A DNA stretch of 22,841 bases, from NCBI GenBank assembly GCA_050050115.1, contig JASFUX010000019.1, positions 1-22,841 of the forward strand. The letters are read 5' to 3'. Of the stretch, positions 16,091 to 21,838 are shown one piece after another. This DNA comes from JASFUX01 sp050050115. GTDB lineage: Bacteria; Pseudomonadota; Alphaproteobacteria; Caulobacterales; Maricaulaceae. Positions within the stretch are counted from its first letter, which is position 1. Each line of letters begins with the position of its first letter. The notes under the pieces were generated by a model. It saw nothing but the letters and a program-made list of their open reading frames with translations. It was not told the origin of the DNA and ran no database searches. Position numbers and translations under genes: made by a program.

Positions 16091-16118
16091 GCGAGGCGGC
16101 GATCACTCGCCGCCTCGC
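16091..16118. terminator. 12-bp perfect-stem hairpin between receptor and phytase genes
   Basis: GCGAGGCGGCGA (16091-16102), loop TCAC, TCGCCGCCTCGC (16107-16118). On the plus strand only TT follows. On the minus strand the stem is followed by GTTTTTG (16084-16090 read backwards), so it looks more like an intrinsic terminator for leftward transcription. For the receptor-phytase transcript it could act as partial terminator or 3'-end stabiliser. It lies 26 bp before the phytase start. Confidence 0.6.
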
Positions 16119-16130
16119 TTGCCGTCCGAT

Positions 16131-16136
16131 GGGGGG
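16131..16136 (+). promoter_or_regulatory. Ribosome binding site that selects the phytase start
   Basis: GGGGGG at 16131-16136 sits seven bases before ATG 16144. ATG 16129 and 16138 overlap or abut it, so 16144 is the best start. Confidence 0.55.
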
Positions 16137-16143
16137 CATGATC

Positions 16144-17184
16144 ATGACCCGCAAACTTGTTTGGCTCAGCAGCGGTTTCGCCGTCCTCGCGGCCGCCGCC
16201 TGCACGACGATGAATCCCGAGCCGACCGCGTCGGTCACGGCCGCGCGCGAGACCGTGCGCGTGGCGGGAAGCGGCGACGCCGCCGATGATCCGGAAGTCT
16301 GGGTCGCGCCCGATCCCGCATCCAGCCTGATCCTCGGCACGGACAAGACCGAAGGTCTTTACGTCTTCGACCTTCAAGGCGAGATCGTTCAGTTCCTGCC
16401 CGTTGGACGGCTCAACAACGTCGACATCTGGGCGAGCCCGCCGACCGGCGCGTTCGACTTGGCGATGGCGACCAATCGCACGACGTACAGTCTGGATCTC
16501 TTCTTGATCGATCGCGGCGCCGGCGAGGTCTCGACCAGCGTCAGCACGCCGATCGTCTTGACCGAGGGCGGACCCGAACTCGCGGAGCCCTACGGCGCGT
16601 GCGCCGGAACCTGGAACGGCGCGCGCTACGCGGGCGTGACCAGCGATCTGGGCGAATTCATCCAATACGAGATCATTGCAACCACGGACGGCCTTTCCGC
16701 CGTCGAGGTCCGCCGTTTCCAGCTCGGATCGATCGCGGAGGGCTGCGTGTTTGACGACCGCACGGGCGATCTCTTCATCGCCGAGGAAGAAGTCGGGGTC
16801 TGGCGGCTCAGCACCGATCCGGCGACCGGCGACGCCCGCGAGATGGTCGCGCCGATCGACAATCGCCGCCTCGTCGCCGATGTCGAGGGCCTGACCATCT
16901 ATCCCGAGGGAGACGACGCCGGCTGGCTTGTCGCCTCCTCTCAGGGCGACAGCGCCTACGCCGTGTTCGCCTTGCCCGAGGTCGCTTACGCCGGCCGCTT
17001 CCACGTGCTCGACGGGGCGGTCGACCGGACGACGACCACGGACGGCGTCGCCGCCACGGCGGCGGCTCTGCCGGACTTTCCCGAAGGGTTGTTGATCATC
17101 CAGGATGACGCCGACGACGCGGGCGGGCAGAATTTCAAGCTCGTAGACTGGCGCGACGTCGCGGAGGCCCTGAGGCTCGAATAG
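16144..17184 (+). CDS. Beta-propeller phytase (3-phytase), probable lipoprotein
   Basis: A 346-residue six-bladed beta-propeller phytase that removes phosphate from myo-inositol hexakisphosphate, normally with calcium. Family signatures run in order: ADDPEVWVAPDP (about 47-58), LILGTDKTEGLYVFDLQGE, VGRLNNVDIWAS, EGCVFDDRTGDLFIAEEEVGVWR, DVEGLTIY, SSQGDSAYAVF, TTDGVAAT, FPEGLLIIQDDAD and NFKLVDWRDVAEAL. The N-terminus MTRKLVWLSSGFAVLAAAAC is a lipoprotein-type signal with Cys20; Ala at -3 makes the lipobox weak, but TTMNPEP after it is typical. Anchoring in the outer membrane or periplasm next to the receptor is likely. The gene follows the receptor by 80 bp with a hairpin between. The frame is open from 16081, but the signal peptide and GGGGGG support 16144. 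Confidence 0.94.
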   Translation: MTRKLVWLSSGFAVLAAAACTTMNPEPTASVTAARETVRVAGSGDAADDPEVWVAPDPASSLILGTDKTEGLYVFDLQGEIVQFLPVGRLNNVDIWASPPTGAFDLAMATNRTTYSLDLFLIDRGAGEVSTSVSTPIVLTEGGPELAEPYGACAGTWNGARYAGVTSDLGEFIQYEIIATTDGLSAVEVRRFQLGSIAEGCVFDDRTGDLFIAEEEVGVWRLSTDPATGDAREMVAPIDNRRLVADVEGLTIYPEGDDAGWLVASSQGDSAYAVFALPEVAYAGRFHVLDGAVDRTTTTDGVAATAAALPDFPEGLLIIQDDADDAGGQNFKLVDWRDVAEALRLE

Positions 17185-17213
17185 TCGGACGGCGCCGCAG
17201 CGCCCGCGCCGCG

Positions 17214-18035
17214 CTACAACCCCAGCCGCATCCACATGAGGCGGTTGAGCACCGCTTCGATCACCATCTCGACGCCTGCGCCCAAGAGCCGGGACAGCCC
17301 GAGCCCGCGCAGCGGAGAAATCGCGCGGATGCGCACGTCCGCGCCGTAACGATCTTTGAGCACCTCGCGCACATGGCCGACGTCGTCGACGATACCGAGG
17401 CTCTTGGCCTTGCGGCCGAGCCAGATCTCGCCTTCGAACAGGTTCTCGCCCTCGACAAGCTTGCTGCCGCGGCGCGCACGGACGAGGTCGATGAACTCAA
17501 CATGCAGGTCGTCTTGCAGCGCCTTGAGCCAGGCGACGTCCTCGGGGTCTTCTTCAAGGAACGGATCGAGGCGCACCTTGTGCTTGCCGGCGGTGTAGAC
17601 CCGCCGCTCGAGCCCCAGCTTGTCGAACGCCTCCTTCGCGCCGAAGGTCATCGACACGACGCCGATCGAACCGACGATGGAGCTAGCGTCTGCCCAGATC
17701 TCGTCGGCCGCGATGGCGATCATGTAGCCGCCCGAAGCCGCCGCATCCTCGCAGAAAGCGATCACCCGGCGGTCCTTCTCCTTGGCGAGCGCGCGGATGC
17801 GGTCATGGATCATCCGCGATTGCACCGGGCTACCGCCAGGGGAATTGATCACCAGCGCAACGGCCGGCGCATTAACCCTGAACGCCTTGTCGAGCGCCTT
17901 TTCGATGGACTCGAGCGACAGCGTCCGGCCGGCGGTCGGGCCGCTGCGGCCGATCACGCCCTCGAGCCGGACAAGCGGCACTTCGGCCGACGGCTCGGGC
18001 AGAAACGGCAAAACCTTGCGCAACAGGCTGAGCAT
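17214..18035 (-). CDS. sppA: S49-family serine peptidase (SppA-like)
   Basis: A 273-residue single-domain S49 peptidase, thought to clear signal peptides or membrane-bound fragments at the cytoplasmic membrane. VALVINSPGGSPVQS lies at 59-73. The nucleophile Ser101 is in EDAAASGGYMIA, SIVGSIGV follows at 119-126, and the probable general base is Lys153 in YTAGKHKVRLDPF, at the same Ser-Lys spacing as in Bacillus SppA. It is half the length of E. coli SppA and so of the short oligomeric form. No N-terminal transmembrane segment is evident, only a mildly hydrophobic start (MLSLLRKVLPFL) and a hydrophobic C-terminal end. ATG 18035 lies 39 bp after the methyltransferase gene, so they are probably one transcript. 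It is convergent with the phytase gene, 29 bp apart. Confidence 0.92.
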   Translation of the reverse strand: MLSLLRKVLPFLPEPSAEVPLVRLEGVIGRSGPTAGRTLSLESIEKALDKAFRVNAPAVALVINSPGGSPVQSRMIHDRIRALAKEKDRRVIAFCEDAAASGGYMIAIAADEIWADASSIVGSIGVVSMTFGAKEAFDKLGLERRVYTAGKHKVRLDPFLEEDPEDVAWLKALQDDLHVEFIDLVRARRGSKLVEGENLFEGEIWLGRKAKSLGIVDDVGHVREVLKDRYGADVRIRAISPLRGLGLSRLLGAGVEMVIEAVLNRLMWMRLGL

Positions 18036-18074
18036 GATTTCTACATTGAACGGAGCAAGCCCGCGCGCAAGCGA

Positions 18075-18839
18075 TTACGCCTCGAGCGCGAAACCTTTGG
18101 CGCCATGGTTAACGGCCGCCGCCTCGGCTGAGACGGCCTCGCCATCGTAGAGAACAAAGCCCGGCAGCACCCGCAGCGGCGCTCGCGCGCCTTTTCGCGC
18201 CCGCACAACGACGCGGCTCGCGGCCTCGCCCGCGCGCGGATGGACCGCCCGCACGCGGATGTCGCCCGCGACCGCCTCGAACGCGGCGAGGATCTCCCCC
18301 AGGCGGTCGGCGCGATGGATCACCGTGACGAGACCGCGGGTCTTGACCAGCCCGAGCGCCGCGGCGAGCCAGTCGGCAAGTCCGTGCTCGGTGTCGAGGA
18401 AAGCCGCCGCACGCCCCGCCGTCTTCGGCGCGCGCACGGCGGCGGGGTCGTTGTAGAAAGGCGGATTGAGGAAGGCTTGATCGAACTGCTCGCGCAACTC
18501 CGGCCACGCGGCGAAGAGATCGCCTTCGCGCACGTCCAGCGCCGCGTCGTTCGCCGCCGCGTTCTCGCGGGCCAGCGCGGCGCTCTCGGGGCTGCGCTCG
18601 AGCCCGAGGATGGAAACTCCCGGATTGCGCGCCGCGGCGATCAGCGCGGCCACGCCCGCTCCGCATCCCAGCTCGACCAGCCGCGCGCCCGGCTTCGCCG
18701 TGATCGCAGCGCCGAGCAGCACCGCGTCGAGCCCCGCGCGGTAGCCGCTTGCCGGCTGGCGCGCCTTCACCCGGCCGCCCAGGAACGTGTCGCGCGACTC
18801 GCCCGGGGCAAGCTCGCCCGCGACAGGCGCCGCGCTCAC
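18075..18839 (-). CDS. tRNA1(Val) (adenine-N6)-methyltransferase-like protein
   Basis: A 254-residue SAM-dependent N6-adenine methyltransferase of the TrmN6/YfiC group, which in E. coli methylates A37 of tRNA1(Val). The N-terminal VKARQPASGYRAGLDAVLLGAA (24-45) is characteristic. LVELGCGAGVAALIAA is motif I (54-69), LGLERSPE the acidic loop, and NPPF at 125-128 is the catalytic motif of adenine-N6 enzymes. The start is GTG at 18839-18837, overlapping the TGA of the DUF2007 gene by 4 bp. It precedes sppA. The exact RNA substrate in this organism is inferred from family only. Confidence 0.88.
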   Translation of the reverse strand: MSAAPVAGELAPGESRDTFLGGRVKARQPASGYRAGLDAVLLGAAITAKPGARLVELGCGAGVAALIAAARNPGVSILGLERSPESAALARENAAANDAALDVREGDLFAAWPELREQFDQAFLNPPFYNDPAAVRAPKTAGRAAAFLDTEHGLADWLAAALGLVKTRGLVTVIHRADRLGEILAAFEAVAGDIRVRAVHPRAGEAASRVVVRARKGARAPLRVLPGFVLYDGEAVSAEAAAVNHGAKGFALEA

Positions 18840-19057
18840 GACCCGGCCTCGAGCTTAATGTCGGCTTCGGCGAGCAGCGCGCGGGCCCGGGCCTCGTCCT
18901 CCGAGGCAATCATCAGCCGTCGCGGGATCGCGCCGACGGAGCCCTCGATCACCGAAGCGTGGGTGTCGAGCACCAGCGGCTCGATACCGCCGTCGCGCAG
19001 CAAAGCCTGCAAAAAATCCAAGAACACCAAGTCGTTGGTGCGTGTCAGCTCGATCAC
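18836..19057 (-). CDS. DUF2007-domain small protein
   Basis: A 73-residue protein with the DUF2007 pattern (putative signal-transducing protein family): IELTRTNDLVFLDFLQALL at the start, then GIEPLVLDTHASVIEG and IPRRLMIASEDEARARALLAEA. It forms a small ferredoxin-like fold, and no enzyme activity is known. GTG at 19057-19055 is preferred over the upstream TTG at 19081 because TTGAGG lies five bases ahead and family members begin right at the IEL-x-R-T-N motif. It is the first gene of a run with the methyltransferase and sppA, and divergent from the polyprenyl synthase gene. Confidence 0.82.
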   Translation of the reverse strand: MIELTRTNDLVFLDFLQALLRDGGIEPLVLDTHASVIEGSVGAIPRRLMIASEDEARARALLAEADIKLEAGS

Positions 19058-19099
19058 GTCGACCTCAATTGACCGCGACAAATTGGACCGCGGCGTTGC

Positions 19100-19128
19100 T
19101 TGCGCGACTTTGGGCGCGTTTCTATTGT
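19100..19128 (+). promoter_or_regulatory. Candidate promoter of the polyprenyl synthase gene
   Basis: TTGCGC (19100-19105), 17-bp spacer, TATTGT (19123-19128). The match is moderate. If used, transcription begins near 19135, which excludes the upstream TTG/GTG codons as starts and leaves a short leader carrying AAGAGG at 19150-19155. Confidence 0.35.
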
Positions 19129-19161
19129 GACGTTCAAGCCGCTGCGCTCAAGAGGCCTCAA

Positions 19162-20181
19162 CTGGACGCGATCGCACCCCCGCAGCAGCGCTCTGAAGAG
19201 CGCTCGCCGCTCGAACGGCTGACCGGCCTCGTGCGCGCGGACATGGACCGCGTGGACGACCTGATCCATGCGCGCATGTCGAGCGACGTGCATATGATCC
19301 CCGAGCTGGCCGCGCACCTGATCAACGCCGGGGGCAAGCGGGTCCGCCCGATGATCACCCTCGCTGCGGCGCGGCTCTGCGGTTACGAGGGCGACCACCA
19401 CGTCAAGCTCGCCGCGACGGTCGAGTTCATCCACACCGCCACCCTGCTGCACGACGACGTCGTCGACGGCTCGGGGCTGCGGCGCGGCAAGACCGCGGCG
19501 AACCTTCTTTGGGGCAACTCGGCGAGCGTGCTCGTCGGCGACTTCCTCTTCTCGCGCGCCTTTTCGCTGATGGTCGAGACCGACAGCTTGAAGGTGCTCG
19601 GCATCCTGTCGAACGCGTCCTCGATCATCGCCGAGGGCGAGGTCGCTCAGCTCGCCGCCTTGAACGACATCGAGACGACGCTCGACGCCTATATGGAAAT
19701 CATCGAAGCGAAGACCGCCGCGCTTTTCTCCGCGGCCGCAGAGGTCGGCGCGGTGATCGCCGGGGCGAATCCGGCCCGCGAAGCCGCGCTCAAGCGCTAC
19801 GGGCTGGAGCTGGGTCTCGCCTTCCAGCTCGCCGACGACGCGCTCGACTATGGCGGAGGCTCGGCGCAGTTGGGCAAGTCGGTGGGCGATGATTTCGCCG
19901 AGGGCAAGGTGACGATGCCCGTCGCCCTCGCCATCGCGCGGGCGCGCAGCGACGAGGAGCGCGCCTTCTGGCGGCGCACCATCGGCGCGGTCGATCAGCA
20001 GCCGGAGGACTTCGCCCAGGCGTGCGACCTGATCGACTGCTGCGGCGCGATCGAAGATACGCTGAAAGCGGCCCAGACCCACGCCGACGCCGCCGTCGCG
20101 GCGCTTACGCCCTTCGAGGACGGCGAGATCAAGGAGGCGCTCGGCGAGCTGTGCGGGTTTGTGGTGAGCCGGGCGTACTAG
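19162..20181 (+). CDS. ispB: Long-chain polyprenyl diphosphate synthase (octa/decaprenyl type)
   Basis: A trans-isoprenyl diphosphate synthase making the long side chain of ubiquinone by adding isopentenyl diphosphate units. GGKRVRP lies near residues 57-63 of this start. The first aspartate-rich motif is LLHDDVVD (about 96-103), followed by GLRRGKTAANLLWGN. The second is FQLADDALDY, then GKSVGDDFAEGKVTMP. Length is normal (about 339). The start is not clear: the open frame reaches GTG 19042 but has no ATG before 19242, which lies inside the conserved N-terminal helix (LVRADMDRVDDLI). CTG 19162 is chosen tentatively, with AAGAGG six bases upstream and downstream of the candidate promoter; TTG 19069 or GTG 19231 are alternatives. 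Chain length (C40 or C50) cannot be told from sequence. Confidence 0.93.
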   Translation: MDAIAPPQQRSEERSPLERLTGLVRADMDRVDDLIHARMSSDVHMIPELAAHLINAGGKRVRPMITLAAARLCGYEGDHHVKLAATVEFIHTATLLHDDVVDGSGLRRGKTAANLLWGNSASVLVGDFLFSRAFSLMVETDSLKVLGILSNASSIIAEGEVAQLAALNDIETTLDAYMEIIEAKTAALFSAAAEVGAVIAGANPAREAALKRYGLELGLAFQLADDALDYGGGSAQLGKSVGDDFAEGKVTMPVALAIARARSDEERAFWRRTIGAVDQQPEDFAQACDLIDCCGAIEDTLKAAQTHADAAVAALTPFEDGEIKEALGELCGFVVSRAY

Positions 20182-20182
20182 C

Positions 20183-20341
20183 CTAGCACCCGCGCTTCTT
20201 GTTCACGTTGGCGCTGAAGGTGAACGAGAACGCCAAGCCGATGATCAGCGGCACCCAGATCGGCAACTCGCCGACGCCGGGCGCGCCCAACGCCTCGGCG
20301 ATGTGATCGTCGACCGCCCACCAGAGCAAGAATATCCACAT
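20183..20341 (-). CDS. Small membrane protein of 52 residues, hypothetical
   Basis: An ORF read from ATG 20341-20339 to TAG 20185-20183. It begins MWIFLLWWAVDDHIAEAL and continues LPIWVPLIIGLAFSFTFSA, ending VNKKRGC. It has a hydrophobic start and one clear transmembrane segment at about 27-44, with a positively charged C-terminus. GGAAGG lies eight bases before the ATG. It ends one base from the stop of the polyprenyl synthase gene, tail to tail. I do not recognise a family; the tryptophan-rich start and tight packing support a real gene. An overlapping 66-codon frame on the same strand is arginine-rich and unlikely. Confidence 0.6.
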   Translation of the reverse strand: MWIFLLWWAVDDHIAEALGAPGVGELPIWVPLIIGLAFSFTFSANVNKKRGC

Positions 20342-20433
20342 AGGGAGAGCCTTCCGCGCATGACTGTTGCTGCGCCAACGCTAGCGCGTGCGACAGCGCG
20401 GGTCAGGTGGGACTGTCGCGGCGGCTTTCCCGG

Positions 20434-20907
20434 CTATCCGCCGCGCAGCCGCGCGTCGAGCGAAGCGAGGAGCGCACGCCAGTGCTCGGCTTGCTTGCGC
20501 TGGAACAGCATCAGCTCGAGACCGTGGCGCGCGACGTGCTCCTGCGGGATCGCGTCCCAGCCGCGATGCTCAACCGTCACCCGCGTCTCCGCGCCAACCG
20601 GTTCGAAGCGGACGTCGAGCTCGGTGCTCTGATCGGGCGCGAAAGTCGCCTGACGCCAGGTGAGCGCCAGCCGCTCGCCTGGCTTCCAGACGGTGATGCG
20701 GCCGACCTCGAACCTCTTGCCGTTCGCCAACGTCGCGACGAGCCGCCCGCCCTCGCCCGGCTCGAAGCTGAGATAGCCGTCCCCGCGCGGGGTCAAAGCA
20801 AACATGCCGTCCGGCCGCCACCATTCGCCGATCTCTTCCGTGAACGCTTCAAAGGCGCGCAGAGGCGGCGCAGCGACGCGGATCGAGACGATGACCGCCG
20901 CCGTCAT
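20434..20907 (-). CDS. SRPBCC (AHSA1-like) domain protein
   Basis: A 157-residue START/Bet v1-like protein of the SRPBCC superfamily. Signatures are VIVSIRVAAPPLRAFEAFTEEIGEWW at the start, GGRLVATLANG, GRITVWKPGERLALTWR and ETRVTVEHRGWDAIP near the end. The fold binds hydrophobic small molecules; no ligand or reaction can be read here. ATG 20907-20905 overlaps the TGA of the ArsR gene (ATGA), so translation is coupled. The ArsR-SRPBCC pairing is widespread in bacteria. Confidence 0.88.
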   Translation of the reverse strand: MTAAVIVSIRVAAPPLRAFEAFTEEIGEWWRPDGMFALTPRGDGYLSFEPGEGGRLVATLANGKRFEVGRITVWKPGERLALTWRQATFAPDQSTELDVRFEPVGAETRVTVEHRGWDAIPQEHVARHGLELMLFQRKQAEHWRALLASLDARLRGG

Positions 20908-21230
20908 TTCTTCTTCTCGATATGCGCTTTGAAGGCGGCGAGCTGCATCGACCACATCGCCTCGGTCTCTGCGACCCAGCGCTTCACCTCCGACATCGCG
21001 CCGTCTTTCAGCGCATAGACCCGAACGCGCGCATCGAATTCGGGGTGGGTCTCCTCGACGAGACCGCTCTCTTTGAGCTGGCGCAGGTGCCGGCTCATCG
21101 TCGGCGGAGGCAGGCCGAGCGCGTCGGCCAGCTCGCCAGCGCGCCGCGGGCGTTCGCCGAGCAGCTCCACCGCGCGGCGGCGATGCGGATCGGCGAGCGC
21201 CGCGAAAGTCTTGTCGACCGCCGCGCTCAA
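20904..21230 (-). CDS. ArsR-family winged-helix transcriptional regulator
   Basis: A 108-residue winged helix-turn-helix protein: TFAALADPHRRRAVELLGERPRRAGELADALGLPPPTMSRHLRQLKESGLVEE is the DNA-binding core, with the recognition helix at TMSRHLRQLKESG. A helical C-terminal tail (EVKRWVAETEAMWSMQLAAFKAHIEKKK) is typical of ArsR proteins paired with SRPBCC genes. There are no cysteines, so it is not a classical metal sensor. The start is TTG at 21230-21228, overlapping the VOC gene stop as TTGA. The frame is open further upstream, but that part is arginine-rich shadow of the VOC gene. It probably represses its own operon from the dyad at 21728-21739. Confidence 0.87.
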   Translation of the reverse strand: MSAAVDKTFAALADPHRRRAVELLGERPRRAGELADALGLPPPTMSRHLRQLKESGLVEETHPEFDARVRVYALKDGAMSEVKRWVAETEAMWSMQLAAFKAHIEKKK

Positions 21231-21697
21231 TCGAGGCGCTTCTTGGTGGTGAAGCCGCCGGCCTTGTCCCACTCCTCGGAGGTGACCTGCTTCACGGTGA
21301 CGCCGAAGGTCCAGATGTGGCCCTCGGGATCTTTCGCGCGATAGGTGCGGTCGCCGTAGAACTGGGTCTCGGGCTCCTGAGTGATCTCCGCGCCGGCTTT
21401 GCGGGCGCGCTCGCAATGAGCGTCGAGGTCCTCGCCCTCGGCGAGCTGGACGTGGACGCACTGGGTGTTCTTGCCGTCAACGGACTTCGGACTCTTGTGA
21501 TCCTCGCTCCACTCCGTGCCGACCATGACGACGGAGTTCCCGAAGGTCATTTCCGAATGGCCGATATTGCCGTCCGCATCGATGAGAACGAACAGCGGCT
21601 CGAACCCGTAAGCATCCTCAAGCCAGCGAAAAGCCGCCTTGGCGTCCTGGTAGATAACGGCGCTCGAAAGCCCTTTGGGCCGATGGGCTTCAGTCAT
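21227..21697 (-). CDS. VOC-family (glyoxalase/bleomycin-resistance fold) protein
   Basis: A 156-residue vicinal-oxygen-chelate fold protein. Its first half has LSSAVIYQDAKAAFRWLEDAYGFEPLF and GHSEMTFGNSVVMVG; the second has VHVQLAEGEDLDAHCERARKAGAEI, FYGDRTYRAKDPEGHIWTF. DPEGHIWTF is the common C-terminal metal-side signature, and His at GHSEM could be another ligand. The substrate is unknown. ATG 21697-21695 follows a GGGAG ribosome binding site and a short leader from the promoter at 21729-21755. It is the first gene of the VOC-ArsR-SRPBCC operon. Confidence 0.88.
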   Translation of the reverse strand: MTEAHRPKGLSSAVIYQDAKAAFRWLEDAYGFEPLFVLIDADGNIGHSEMTFGNSVVMVGTEWSEDHKSPKSVDGKNTQCVHVQLAEGEDLDAHCERARKAGAEITQEPETQFYGDRTYRAKDPEGHIWTFGVTVKQVTSEEWDKAGGFTTKKRLD

Positions 21698-21727
21698 GTC
21701 AGCTCTCCCGCTCTGAACCGGGCAATT

Positions 21728-21739
21728 GATTATCTAATC
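21728..21739. promoter_or_regulatory. Dyad GATTA-TC-TAATC, candidate ArsR operator
   Basis: A perfect 5-bp inverted repeat with a 2-bp centre that overlaps the -10 box of the operon promoter. A wider pair ATTGA (21725-21729) and TCAAT (21752-21756) brackets the promoter. Its position suits autorepression by the ArsR protein of this operon. Confidence 0.5.
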
Positions 21740-21755
21740 GAGAAATATTTGTCAA
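21729..21755 (-). promoter_or_regulatory. Promoter of the VOC-ArsR-SRPBCC operon
   Basis: Read on the minus strand, TTGACA (21755-21750) is a perfect -35 and GATAAT (21734-21729) a near-perfect -10, with a 15-bp spacer. A 17-bp spacing would give TAATCA instead. The block is conspicuously AT-rich against the GC-rich surroundings and lies about 30 bp before the VOC start. Confidence 0.6.
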
Positions 21756-21838
21756 TTTTAGAAAATATATGAAACCAAGCGCGCGCGGCGCGATTGGCCA
21801 TAACCGTGAAACTGGTTTCTCCGAACGCCGGTCGGCCC

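Noticed and set aside
17191..17204. GGCGC-CGCA-GCGCC hairpin between the convergent phytase and sppA genes
   Set aside because: Only five pairs and no T-run on either side; such short GC repeats are frequent by chance in this DNA, so it is not called a terminator.
20178..20378. A 66-codon minus-strand frame overlapping the small membrane protein
   Set aside because: Arginine/histidine-rich with no hydrophobic pattern; the alternative frame 20183-20341 has a better start, ribosome binding site and membrane segment.
21808..21819. GAAAC-TG-GTTTC inverted repeat near the PQQ dehydrogenase stop
   Set aside because: Short, with a two-base centre, and not followed by a T-run on the minus strand, so it is not a convincing terminator.
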